The notes under the pieces: model-generated
The model's database searches: none
Told to the model about the DNA's origin: nothing
The model's input: only the letters and a program-made list of their open reading frames with translations
Translations under genes and position numbers: made by a program
Assembly: GCF_042477335.2 (NCBI RefSeq)
Contig: NC_091255.1
Span: 27,382,501-27,446,500, forward strand
DNA: 64,000 nt
Source: Ovis canadensis
Taxonomy: Eukaryota > Chordata > Mammalia > Artiodactyla > Bovidae
Direction: 5' to 3'
In this document: positions 23,801 through 34,229 of the stretch, piece after piece
Position numbering within the stretch: the first letter of the stretch is position 1
How the letters are laid out: each line of letters starts with the position of its first letter

Positions 23801-26800
23801 GAAAAATAAGCCTCGTGAGCATATTATAGACTGTGGCGATATAGTCTGGAGTCTTGCTTTTGGATCATCAGTTCCAGAGAAACAGAGTCGCTGTGTAAAT
23901 ATAGAATGGCATCGATTCAGATTTGGGCAAGATCAGCTACTCCTTGCCACAGGGTTAAACAGTGGACATATCAAAATATGGGATGTATATACAGGTATGA
24001 AGTCATAGTCTTGAAAGCAAACTTGATTATTTTATGATGTGAGCATAGCTTGTAGACACTAGAAGAATACGATTTGAGGATTTTAACTTACGGAGAAGCA
24101 AGAATTGATCCTCTGAATCTGTCTTTATACATATATCTTTATTGACCTAAATAGCGCCTGCAGCTTATAGGTTTGTTTTTTTTTTTTTTGCATTAATTAA
24201 TTAATTAATTTTTTTTTTTTGTATTTTTATTTTACTTTACTGTATTGGTTTTGCCATACATTGACGTGAATCCACCACGGGTTGTACATGCTATCCCAAA
24301 CATGAACCCACCTCCCAGCTTATAGTTTTAATTTAGGAAAATAGAGTTCATATTTCTTGATCACTCTTCAGAGAATATTATAGTAGGAAGGGCATGCCTA
24401 AGGAACATTTAGTTAATTATCACTTGTAAACTAGTAATGTGCTTTATGACTCAAATTGCAAGATGTTTGCTTATATACTTTTTCAATATATAATAGCTTA
24501 GAGGCATTCAAGGTAAATCTGGTTTTCAGCAATCATTATCTAGCCTCTGGAAGGCTTTAGTGACATTTTATCTAAAGTTTAACCAGGTAGATTGAGAAGA
24601 TAAATTCTTTGGGCAGTTAAAAGTAAATATGTCCTGGGAATTCACTGGCAGTCCAGTAGTTAGGGCTTGGCGGGTGCTTCCCTGCAAGGGGCATGGGTTT
24701 GATCCCTGGTCTGGGAACTAAGATCTCAATAAACACAAGACATGCCTGCAGTGCACCGCCACCGCCCCCCCCCCCCAAAAAAAAAGGAAATGTGCTCTTC
24801 ACTACCTAAAATGTATAGCTTCAGACTGTTAGTCTGTACTCCAAAATTTAAAAGATTTTTTTAAAATGAGCTTTAAAACAGTATGTACATTAGACTACAG
24901 CAAGCGATATTAACATTGAGTGGGGATAATGAATCAGTAAATTTGATTGAATTCTGGGGAAAAGTTTAAAAGGTAAGCACATCACTTTTCGTAGAAAAAC
25001 AAAACTCATATAGTAGATGAGTAAATACTTTTTTTCACTGAGATTATGTTTGAAAGTTTAGGCTGTTACTATACAAGGGTGTTTTTTTTTTAAAAAAATT
25101 ATTTGGCTGCATGGTGTCTTAGTTGTAGCCTGCCACGTCTTGTTCCCTGACCGGGGATCAGACCCAGGCCCTCTGCATTTGGAGTGTGGAATCTTAGCCA
25201 CTGGGCCACCAGGGAAGTCCCACAAAGATTTTAAATGATGGTCCAAGAGTTTGTTCACATTTCAGAAATTCCCTAAATTTTCTAATAAATTTAGGCTTCG
25301 GTATCTTTGAGATAATTCATTTTAAGACATTGTAAATAGTGAATCTAAAGATAATATTGAAAGCACACTAATAAATAAGTCATTTTACAAAGGAGGTCCC
25401 CATCTATTTCTCTCCTTTCTTTTTTTAATGATGAGAAACCTGATTTTTAAAAATAAGAAAGCTGGTAAAAATTATTAACATTGCCTCTTTCTGACCTTCC
25501 ATTGCATTTAGGAAAACTCCTCCTTAACTTGGTAGATCATACTGAAATGGTCAGAGATTTAACTTTTGCTCCAGATGGGAGCTTGATCCTGGTGTCAGCT
25601 TCAAGAGACAAAACTCTGAGAGTGTGGGACCTGAAAGATGATGGTATGTCTGTCTTTCTAGGCTGTGGAAAAGAATTAGTTTCTGGGTATTATTACTGAG
25701 ATGTATTACAAACACTTGAGGTTAACAGTGACATGATCATAGTTTCCTTTTCTCTGCCTAGTCCTTTGGCCCCTTTTCCCTGTGCAGATCAAACAAAACT
25801 GTAAATATGACCTGGAATAGGAGCCAGCAGTTACTCTAAGTAAACAATCTGATATTACTTGGAAACTAACTACACAGATCTGTATCAACTATTTGAGGAC
25901 AAAATCTATATCAGTTTTAAGGTTTTATTCAAACTGGTTTTGTGTTGGTTCATTTCCTTTATATTGGGGAAGGTTATCAACTTCCTATTTGCTTAGTGAA
26001 AATTTAAGAAGATCTTGATGTAATGAAAGATACTCCTTAGTAATTAATAAAATGTAAATTCAAACATGATTTATACACCAGAATTTATAATATGTAAATA
26101 CTAAACATAACTTGGATAGGTTAAGTAAGAAATTATAAAATAAGAGATTTACCCTCCAATATGGTAAAAGGGATGTCAGTGTCAAGTTTTAGCTTTTTTG
26201 GAAACATTGGTAATTGTGGTGCCTTTGGGGAATCTGCCTTGTTTGAGAGGACCTGAGATGAGCATTTCTTACCCCCTCTTAACCTCCAGTGAAAGAATTT
26301 TAAGTTTTAACTAGAACCTTACATTAAGATCCATTGGTGCTCCTCCAGCCTCAAGCGGGAAGTTGACAGGCTTGTTTAGACAAGTGTAGCTTAAATTGAG
26401 TGGAGTAGGAAACAAGTCCCTCAGATTTGGAGACTTGTTTCGGCTTATGGGTAGTAACCGTTACCTGAGAGAACAATACACTACTACCAAACCATGTGGC
26501 ACCTCTTCTATCTACATTTATCGATTCTCTAATTGCTTAGCTGTTAAGGGATCCCAAAAGGTAAAAAAATAAAAAACTAAGAGAGTCAGCTGACCTTTTC
26601 TTAAAGGGCCAGATGGTGACTAACTAGGCTTGTAGACCATACTAAAGTTTGTGATTCTGCCATTTTTGAAATGCTAGTCATTTGAATTAGATTCCAGGGT
26701 TAACACAGATATTTTCTTTTTGTTCAGGAAACATGATGAAAGTATTGCGGGGCCATCAGAACTGGGTGTATAGCTGTGCATTCTCTCCTGACTCTTCTAT

Positions 26801-29800
26801 GCTGTGTTCAGTGGGAGCCAGTAAAGCAGTATGTGTCAAAGTTCCTGTATATTTATTGTGAATTGGATTGTAATAATGTATGCAAAATCATTTTAAATCT
26901 GGTAACCTGTTAAGTCTGTGCTCGGTGTCTTAAATATCTTAAATGTGTTATTTCATGATGGGGGAGAATTTGCATGAGGGAAATTAAATAAATATAGTTA
27001 TTGATTATATTATAAAGTGAGAAATTGGGTTGCTTTAGTTAGAGATGATATATGTAAAATATGGGGTATGGCAATTTAATTTTTTATAAGATCTAGGAAA
27101 GTATATATGTTGTAGAAGAGATCTAGTCCAAATGTTAAAACATTCCCTTGCTAATTATTTTCTTCTCTGTTGTTCTATTTTTTTTTTTTTTTTTTTTTGG
27201 TCCAGTTTGCTGTTTAAAAAGTTTTGAGTCCCAGCTGGTCCTGGACATTTAACTGAAAAAAGTAACTTAAAAATCTAATAAGAATAAAAATAACAGTCAT
27301 GTATGTCCCAGAGTGAATTTCATCTAAATTTTATATGGTCTGTCTTACATAGCATACCTGTCGACAGATTAAGTATAAAGTGACTCTTAAGAGAGTTATC
27401 CTTATTGATGGACCCTCCCCTTTAGTCAGTTATCTACTAGCTGTGTTAGTAAAAAGAGATCTTATTAGCTTCAGGTATTTATGAAAATCGTTGACGTCCA
27501 AATAAATGTGATGATCACAATACACTTTGAATTAATGGGGGTGGGAATCTGGTTAAAATGGATTTTATTTAGCCAAGAAGTGTGTTAAAATGATAGTTGC
27601 AAATGTTGACAGTTTAGGGAAAAAATACTCAGTTCTTTAAAAATCATAAGAAGAGCAAAGCTAGATGTTGACATTGCTATTTTAGGCTGTGTGTTTTCCA
27701 TATGCTTCTTGCTTTCCCTGTCACAGGTGGTGGCAGCAATATTGGTGTGATTGAGGTTATGCTGGCACCACTCGCACACAGGCGCACAATGGTGTTAGCT
27801 GGGCAGAAAGAGTGGCATCTCTGGCTACCGGGCTGGGGGCGACCTTTACCATAGGATGAAGTAACCTTGCATTCGGCTGCAAGGTGTACTGTACGTACAC
27901 AGGTGCTGGTCGATGTCCACTTTCTGCTTTTCTTTCTTTCTTTTTTTCTTTTTAAAAATAATTAAAAATAATTCCCCCCGCAGTGAAACCAACTGACTCC
28001 TCCGATGTAATTGATCTTCCAGTCTGGTGGAATTGGGAGTCTTAACATGTGAAACCAATTTAGTGTAATGTAATTGGCTTTCAAATGGTTTCTCTGTGCT
28101 ATTTTTTGGAATTCATTGTGATACTAGAGATACCTTAAGTCTTTGATCCAACTGAAAGTTTGTATGTATTTTCTTTGGAAGTAATATATTGTGTCTGTGC
28201 AGAAAAAAAGTAGCAAAAAGGATTGCTTTACTCCAAGAGGAGGAGAGTTTATCTTATTAGGATTGTTACAAACCTCTAAGCTGATGTTTAATATAACAGA
28301 CTGAAGTAAACATTAGAATCCTGTTCAGAGCTATTCTGCACAGTCTAACTACACTGATCTTTAGAATCTAAAACTATGTGTGAACTAGTACTAAAGTAAC
28401 TTAAATGTTTTACACTTAAAGTGACTAATGATTGTGGTCGGTTTGGGAAAAATAAGATTGGCAAATCTTGATTCACAGAAATGTTAATTGTATTACTTTT
28501 GTAAATTAGCATTTTCATTTTGTAATGTGGTTTGACATCCTTGTTGTTTGCCAAGAAATTTCATTTGGCTGTGAAAAATTCTCTTTGCTTGCAGTATCTG
28601 TTTCTCTTCCTAGGCTCACGTTGGTGGCCCAAGCCTATTGTAAACAAGTGATTATCTCAAAGGGAGATGCCAATGGAGTAACACTTTGTTAACCTTATAT
28701 TTTCTGTCTGTATATTTTTAAAAAATTTGGTAGTTTCTGGAAATAAAAAAAGGGGGTTTGTAGTACTTAACCCTATTTATTTTTGTATATTTTAGTTAAT
28801 TAGTTTTTGGAATAAACGGATTTCAGTATAATTTTGTGGTTAAGTTGCATTGCCTTTTTTGTGTTTAGGCTTATTTTTAAATTAACATTTAACAGAAACA
28901 TTTGAAATAGAATTTGCATGTCTATCTTAATTAACTTAAAAACTGATTTTAATCTGACTATGACACTGAGCATATTTTAATTATTCATAATTTATAATGT
29001 TTAATTTAATATAATTTTAATTAAATTTAGCTGTTTTAGTTTAAGATGTGCGATTTTGTCCTCTGCATGTCTGAGTGAAGCTATAACATGTGCCTTTTCT
29101 TGCAGGTTTTCCTTTGGAATATGGATAAATACACCATGATACGAAAACTAGAAGGGCATCACCACGATGTTGTAGCTTGTGACTTTTCTCCTGATGGAGC
29201 ATTGCTGGCTACGGCATCTTACGATACTCGAGTGTATATCTGGGATCCACACACTGGAGCCATTCTGATGGAATTTGGGTGGGGACAGCTTGTATTATTT
29301 CAGTCTAATTCTTCTCTACTGTCAGTGTAGTGTAAGAAGTCCCAGAGTTGATCAGAATCATTAACATGTGACATCTAAACTTAGAGTCTATAGTAATTTG
29401 AAATGTGGGTGTCATTTATGCCCTTTAATAATGCATTTAAATTCTACCAATAAACTTGACTGTCTTGATACAGATCTTGTTACTTAACAGGACATGACTC
29501 TGTAGAAGTGGTAATTATATTTAGAGTTTTGTGTTGGGGAACCGTAAACTTAGTCTTAAGAGTCTTAAACCCACTCTAAAAGGGAGATTAGTAATTAGGT
29601 TTAATTACTTTGTTTAAAGGTAGATGAACTCTTCTCAATTGTGTTCATGAAGGCCACTCTAAACTATTCAAAGACTGATGTACAAAGTAGTTTTGTTTCT
29701 TGAGGTGACTCTCACTTGCCCTAAAAACGTCTTTTACTTCAGGCACCTGTTTCCCCCACCCACTCCAATATTTGCTGGAGGAGCAAATGACCGATGGGTA

Positions 29801-31086
29801 CGATCTGTATCGTTCAGTCATGATGGATTGCACGTTGCAAGCCTTGCTGATGATAAGTAAGTGTGAATTACAGCTTGACATTTTTATTACTGTCTTTTAA
29901 AGATTTCCTTTCATTCTTCTACTTAATAAAAAACATTCTTAAGGATGAAAAAAATCTTCCTACAGTTTGAGTTTTAATGACTTTTTATCTAGACAACACT
30001 TTGGGAGATGTTGGTGTGTCTTAAAGAATATTGGCCTGAGTAGTATTTGTGTAAACTGAAGATAATGAGTGCCTTTTCCTTTGTTCTTTATTAACTAGTT
30101 CAGGCAGACTAGGTACATTTTTAATTAGCTTTTTAGCTCAGCTGACAGGTTTCTATTTTTAAGTAATATCTTATAAAGGTTGAAACAAGGACATTGTCGA
30201 AATGAAATAAATGGTAAAAACAGTCATTAGTACCTACTGAAATTGGGGCTGTAAGGATGAAATGTCGCGTGTCTGAAATGTGCTGCTTTTGGTAAGAATC
30301 AGAAACTAGATGCAGCCATTCCATTTTCCCATACTTTTATCAGTGTGCCTGGATATGGCACTAAGCAGTTTGGGAACATCGATTTAGAAAGGGACTCATT
30401 ACGATCTTTCTAGAATGTTAAGAAACATGGGGAGAGTTATTTGCCAATAATCATTGTTTTCCTTTTTGTTTGGGGTAGGTTCTGATTTAGCACAGAGTGA
30501 TTTCTTTCTGAATTTTAAAAGTTGCTTTTACCTTAAATTTCCAACTAGATAATTATTGGACAATTTATTTCCTTTCTAGAATGGTGAGGTTCTGGAGAAT
30601 TGATGAGGATTATCCTGTGCAGGTTGCACCTTTGAGCAATGGTCTTTGCTGTGCCTTTTCTACTGATGGCAGTGTTCTAGCTGCTGGGTAAGTGATTTTT
30701 CTCTTAAGAGGCAATTTAAGTTGGCTTTAGTCAAAGCAGCCTGTGTGTTACTCAGTAAATTCCATAAGGGCTCTTTATAATACTATTGCAGGTCTCCTTA
30801 ATCAGGTTTTAATGTGCAACTTGTGGCTCCAGCTCGCAGCCTTGGTGGTAATTGTTTGAAGTGTAGGATGATGAAATACGTGGATTTGTGTGACTGAGCC
30901 TGTGATTTTTGTTTGTTTCTGTTCAGGACACATGATGGAAGTGTGTATTTTTGGGCAACTCCAAGGCAAGTCCCTAGCCTTCAACATTTATGTCGCATGT
31001 CAATCCGGAGAGTGATGCCCACCCAAGAAGTCCAGGAGCTGCCAGTTCCTTCCAAAGTTTTAGAGTTTCTCTCCTACCGTCTTTAG
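17770..31086 (+). CDS. WSB1: WD repeat and SOCS box-containing protein 1 (whole coding span, 9 exons)
   Basis: Joining 17770-17809, 22559-22727, 23726-23994, 25512-25643, 26728-26828, 29106-29278, 29743-29856, 30580-30687 and 30927-31086 gives 1266 nt, 421 residues plus TAG, the length of mammalian WSB1. All introns are GT-AG and phases agree at every junction. The start MASFPPRVNE and the WD dipeptides (IWD 154-156, VWD 198-200, LWN 240-242, IWD 282-284, FWR 337-339, FWA 377-379) mark a beta-propeller. Residues 372-421 are the SOCS box: SLQHLCRMSIRR (386-397) is the Elongin C-binding BC box and LPVP (407-410) the Cullin 5 box. From family knowledge, WSB1 is the substrate receptor of an ECS ubiquitin ligase with Elongin B/C, CUL5 and RBX; reported substrates include type 2 iodothyronine deiodinase and HIPK2. 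No frameshift or premature stop is seen. Confidence 0.97.
18712..18822 (+). mobile_element. tRNA-Glu-derived SINE in intron 1
   Basis: 'ggaattccctggcggtccag' head, 'cgctttcactgcgagccctg', 'aaactaaagatcccaca', then a TA-rich tail. Confidence 0.82.
20432..20535 (-). mobile_element. tRNA-Glu-derived SINE in intron 1
   Basis: Reversed copy: 'cttagtccctgaccaggg', 'ttgaaccctggcccatgg', 'taaccactaagctaccaggg'. Confidence 0.82.
21715..21828 (-). mobile_element. tRNA-derived SINE in intron 1, diverged
   Basis: 'gtttggctgtgccacttgtc', 'cttagttccccagccagggg' and 'caccagtgaaatccc' mark a reversed old copy. Confidence 0.75.
22071..22214 (+). mobile_element. tRNA-derived SINE in intron 1
   Basis: 'ggcttccctggtggtccagt' head, 'ccaatgcagggggccccggt', and an A12 tail after 'ctggcacagcc'. 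It ends about 345 bp before exon 2. Confidence 0.85.
22559..22727 (+). CDS. WSB1: WSB1 coding exon 2
   Basis: The acceptor is 'tcttttag' and the donor 'gtaaga'. Encodes residues 14-70, including AFAPDGSYFAWSQG (41-54), the first propeller strand pair. Ends in phase 2 within Phe70. Confidence 0.95.
23021..23215 (+). mobile_element. Bov-tA SINE in intron 2
   Basis: 'aagtccctggcggctcaggt' head, missing part of the tRNA-like arm, then 'gatcccctggagaagggcat' and a complete BovA body. Confidence 0.9.
23726..23994 (+). CDS. WSB1: WSB1 coding exon 3
   Basis: The acceptor follows a T-rich tract ending 'accag'; the donor is 'gtatga'. Encodes residues 70-160, including the linker with NSDGGQKNK and the first clear WD unit (GHIKIWDVYTG, 150-160). 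It is the largest coding exon. Confidence 0.95.
24171..24315 (-). mobile_element. 5'-truncated L1 3' end in intron 3, with TSD
   Basis: A reversed poly(A) (long T tracts with ATTA units) is followed by 'ttttgccatacattgacgtg' and 'catgaacccacctccc', the ruminant L1 3' UTR reversed. Ten-base repeats (cagcttatag) flank it at 24161-24170 and 24316-24325. Confidence 0.85.
24636..24786 (+). mobile_element. tRNA-Glu-derived SINE in intron 3
   Basis: 'gggaattcactggcagtcca' head, 'ccctggtctgggaactaaga', then a C-run followed by an A tail. Confidence 0.83.
25083..25221 (-). mobile_element. tRNA-Glu-derived SINE in intron 3
   Basis: A T-run, then 'ttatttggctgcatggtgtc', 'ccctgaccggggatcagacc' and the inverted head 'ccaccagggaagtccc'. 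It is the last ruminant SINE before a 6.9-kb SINE-free stretch. Confidence 0.85.
25512..25643 (+). CDS. WSB1: WSB1 coding exon 4
   Basis: The acceptor is 'gcatttag' and the donor 'gtatgt'. Encodes residues 160-204: KLLLNLVDHTEMVRDLTFAPDG and the WD unit SASRDKTLRVWDL. Phase 1 at both ends, so skipping would keep the frame. Confidence 0.95.
25644..26727 (+). other. WSB1 intron 4
   Basis: 1,084 bp of AT-rich unique sequence with no recognised repeat or RNA gene. Confidence 0.85.
26728..26828 (+). CDS. WSB1: WSB1 coding exon 5
   Basis: The acceptor is 'tgttcag' and the donor 'gtatgt'. Encodes residues 204-237, including RGHQNWVYSCAFSPDSSML, the GH-containing start of a propeller blade. Ends in phase 0. 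Confidence 0.95.
26829..29105 (+). other. WSB1 intron 5, SINE-free
   Basis: 2,277 bp with a T tract at 27177-27199 but no ruminant SINE. A higher-complexity block at about 27,600-28,070 contains a CT-rich stretch ending 'ccccccgcag' that looks like a splice acceptor. No matching coding exon with homology to WSB1 is apparent. Confidence 0.8.
27177..27199. repeat. Poly(T) tract
   Basis: About 22 T in intron 5, without an attached recognisable SINE. Confidence 0.85.
29106..29278 (+). CDS. WSB1: WSB1 coding exon 6
   Basis: The acceptor is 'cttgcag' and the donor 'gtgggg'. Encodes residues 238-295: VFLWNMDKYTMIRKLEGHHHDVV and the blade ending TRVYIWDP. Read-through into the intron would add a short tail and stop at about 29328. 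Confidence 0.95.
29743..29856 (+). CDS. WSB1: WSB1 coding exon 7
   Basis: The acceptor is 'acttcag' and the donor 'gtaagt'. Encodes residues 295-333: HLFPPPTPIFAGGANDRWVRSVSFSHDGLHVASLADD. The upstream intron is only 464 bp. Confidence 0.95.
30580..30687 (+). CDS. WSB1: WSB1 coding exon 8
   Basis: The acceptor is 'tttctag' and the donor 'gtaagt'. Encodes residues 333-369: MVRFWRIDEDYPVQVAPLSNG and CCAFSTDGSVLAAG. Phase 2 at both ends, so skipping would keep the frame. Confidence 0.95.
30927..31086 (+). CDS. WSB1: WSB1 coding exon 9 (SOCS box) to stop
   Basis: The acceptor is 'tgttcag', after the shortest intron (239 bp). Encodes residues 369-421: the last WD strand (THDGSVYFWATP), the BC box and the Cul5 box. 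It ends LEFLSYRL-TAG. Confidence 0.96.
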
Positions 31087-31725
31087 AGGACGCTGCCTTC
31101 CCTAGTATTAGGGACTGAACACACTTTACACAAACCTCAAGGTTTAGGAGATTTATTTAATTTGATAGATTCTTGTATTGCATTTTGATCAGTTGAGCTT
31201 TTAAAATATTATTTATAGACCTTAGAACTATTTCTGAACATATCAAATGTAAATTTTTTCTAAAATTTAACTGTGAAAACATACGTACATGTATATATTT
31301 GTATATAAGCTGCTATGTGTTGAATGGACCCTTTTGCTTTTCTCATTCTTAGTTTCAGCATGTATATATTGCTTCAGTAGAGCCGCAATATATATCTTTG
31401 CTGTAAGGTGGAAGTAACTTTTTATTCTGTAACACTGAGTTAGCTGGTAAATACTAACTTAAGAAAGCTGAATTGCACCATACAAAACGTATATTTGGTT
31501 GAGGGGTGGTCAGACAACTGACTTGCAAGTAAAACACAACTTCTGTTTAGGGAAGAATTTTGTTTTTGTTAGGAGTGGCATCGGAGAGGTAGAGTTTGAA
31601 TGTGACATTATTAAATTAAAAATAGGATATAACCAGGAAAAAGGCATGTCTTTTTTTTTTCCCCTAACTGTTGCGGCGGGCCTTAATTTTGGAAAGCAGC
31701 TTGCTACTTTTACCCCTGTGGTATA

Positions 31726-31731
31726 AATAAA
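31726..31731 (+). terminator. WSB1: Proximal poly(A) signal AATAAA
   Basis: A canonical hexamer about 640 nt after the stop, followed by T- and GT-rich sequence. Cleavage would fall near 31,745-31,760. Confidence 0.65.
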
Positions 31732-31999
31732 GTACTATAAATTTTAGTCAGTTTGAAAAATCCATCTACTGTATTATTGCTAAATATTTTGTTTGTCCTA
31801 AGGGACAGTTAAGACTGTGGTGGGGATTTGTTTTGTTTTTTTAATACACATATCCTATGTTTCTGCAGAGGATAATACTGGTGACTTGCCAAAGAGAAGC
31901 AATACAGTATATCTGCTTTTGCCTTCTGTTATTTATCTTACCTGCAGATACTAAGAATGTATGCATTATGTAAAATATATATTTTTGTTGAGTTTTCTA

Positions 32000-32005
32000 A
32001 TTAAA
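32000..32005 (+). terminator. WSB1: Distal poly(A) signal ATTAAA
   Basis: The common variant hexamer about 915 nt after the stop. Which signal is used cannot be decided from sequence alone. Confidence 0.5.
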
Positions 32006-32106
32006 GACTTAAAAAACTATCGCAGATGTTTCTTAAACATGTTGGAAGCACCAACCACAAGCAAATTTAACAAGAGTAATGAAGAAATGCACAACTATAG
32101 GGCACT

Positions 32107-32814
32107 CAGTTCAGTCGCTCAGTTGTGTCCACCTCTTTGTGACCCCAGGGACTGCAGCACGCCAGGCTTCCTTGTCCATCACCGACTCCCGGAGCCTACT
32201 CAAACTTGTCCATTGAGGCGGTGATGCCATCCAGCCATCTCACCCTCTGTCATCCCCTTGTCCTCCTGCCTTCAATCTTTCCCAGCATCAGGGTCTTTTC
32301 CAGTGAGTCAGCTCTTTGCATCAGGTGGCCAAAGTAATGGAGTTTCAGCTTCAGCCTCAGTCCTTCCAATGAACACTCAGGACTGATCTCTTTTAGGATG
32401 GACTGGCTGGATCTCCTTGCAGTCCAAGGGATTCAAGAGTCTTCTCCAACACCGCAGTTTGAAAACATCAGTTCTTCGGCTCTCAGCTTTCTTTATAGTC
32501 CAACTCTCACATCCATACATGACTACTGGAAAAACCATAGCTTTGACTAGATGGACCTTTGTTGGTAAAGTAATGTCTCTTGGTTTTTAATATGCTGTCT
32601 AGGTTGGTCATAGCTTTTCTTCCAAGGAGCAAGCGTCTTTTAATTTCATGGCTGCAGTCACCATCTGCAGTGATTTTGGAGCCCCCCAAAATAAAGTCTT
32701 TTCTCTTTGTTTCAATTGCTTCCCCATCTATTTGCCATGAAGTTGATGGGACCAGATGCCATGATCTTAGTTTTCTGGATGTTGAGTTTTAAGCCACCTT
32801 TTTCACTCTCTTTA
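32107..32814 (-). mobile_element. BovB LINE fragment with TSD
   Basis: The 3' end of BovB is at the left (cagttcagtcgctcagttgt); ORF2 C-terminal sequence runs rightwards to 'ttttcactctc'. Ten-base repeats (atagggcact) flank it at 32097-32106 and 32815-32824. It is truncated before the RT catalytic box and its ORFs are broken. Confidence 0.92.
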
Positions 32815-32949
32815 ATAGGGCACTACTTGAGAACTACTGCTTCATGAATGCAGCCAGTTTTATTTGGTTTGTTCTTGGAGAACCATTGTAGAAATGCTTG
32901 CTTTAATTACTGAGTGATAGAAAATTATGATCTTTTAGGGGAACTAATG

Positions 32950-33152
32950 GGCTTCCCTGGTGGCTCAGACAGTAAAGAATCTACCTGCAATGGTGTTGAC
33001 CCATGTTTGATCCCTGGGTTGGGAAGATCCCCTGGAGAAGGGAATGGCTACCCACTCCAGTAACTTTGCCTGGAGAATTCCTTGGATAAAGGAGCCTGGC
33101 AGGCTATAGTCCATGGGGTTGCAAAGAGTCAGACATGACTGAGCAACTAACA
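32950..33152 (+). mobile_element. Bov-tA SINE
   Basis: 'ggcttccctggtggctcaga' head, 'gatcccctggagaagggaat', and 'cagacatgactgagcaacta' end; well preserved. Confidence 0.93.
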
Positions 33153-34056
33153 TACAGCGGTCCTAATAGGCTTATCTTTAAACCTCTTCTGATTTTTGTT
33201 TTCATTTTGCTTCATAAAACCTCTGCTTTATCAAGTAATAAGGTACCATTACCCTTCACACCACTAAATTATTTACTTTCCAATCAGCGTATCCAATTAA
33301 GTAAAAATAGCATTTTGGGACAATAAATTTTCAGAGAAAGCGAGAATTGCTTGCCATCTCATGAAAACCATAGTACATGGTGAAAACAAGATTGGGGAAT
33401 GTAAGTAGAAACACATTTCCCATCTTTCAGGAAGAGGTAATAGCAGGATGGTAACGCTTTAGGCTGAGTGACTAAAGGAAGGTAGGGAAGACGTGACTGG
33501 GATACTCACAAGGGTCAGATTCTAGCTACATGATTTTGAAATGGTTACTGCTGCTTTCTTTCATGTCACTTGGAGAACTGGCAAGAGAGCCTTTATGTTC
33601 GGATTTCATTTCCTGTTTTAGGAGCCCATTAAGCGTGCATGTGGACAGGAAAATGCCTCTCACTCTCAGTAGGCAATCTATTTTCTCAGCTTCAAATGAC
33701 TAAAACCTGTAACTTGATCTGAGGTTGGCAAATCTTAAGTTGATGATCCTTGAAATCACCTGCCTGCTTGCGATTGAGGTAAAGTTGGATTCAGCTGGTT
33801 TGTACTGCCTTCAGGCCAGCAAGACCAAACAAGGCCGAACTGCAAATACAGCATGCTTCTGGGTTGATGGGTGCAGAGGACTTGTCTGTCAGCCAGGCCA
33901 CACAGGGAGACGGAAATACAAAGCATGAGAAGTAAAATATTGTCTCACAAGGCAGAAACCATAGAGACGGTCCAGTCTCCAGGTCAATTAAAATAAAGGT
34001 TTGTCAGCAATAAACATTTTGTCCAAGTAATTCTGACCTAAGAAAATGCATTTAAC
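33153..34056. other. Gene-free unique sequence
   Basis: No recognised gene, RNA or repeat. The 67-codon ORF at 33725-33928 shows no known motif. Confidence 0.5.
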
Positions 34057-34065
34057 TATAGAATG

Positions 34066-34221
34066 CAGGAGACCCAGATTCGATTCCTGGGTCAGGAAGA
34101 TCCCCTGGAGAAGGGAATGGCAACCCCCTCCAGTATTCTTGACTGGAAAATCCCATGGACAGAGAAACCTGGTGGGCTACAGTCCATGGGGTCACGAGTC
34201 GGACACGACTTAGCCACCACC
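34066..34221 (+). mobile_element. Bov-tA SINE, 5'-truncated, with short TSD
   Basis: Lacks the first part of the tRNA-like head and starts at 'caggagacccagattcgatt'. The BovA body is complete to 'cggacacgacttagccacc'. 'atagaatg' occurs on both sides (34058-34065 and 34222-34229). Confidence 0.85.
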
Positions 34222-34229
34222 ATAGAATG

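Larger units (their letters stand above)
31087..32010 (+). other. WSB1: WSB1 3' UTR (extent inferred)
   Basis: AT-rich sequence with several ATTTA-type elements (for example about 31152-31160). Candidate poly(A) signals give a 3' UTR of roughly 650 or 930 nt. A BovB insertion begins 100 bp beyond the distal signal. Confidence 0.75.
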
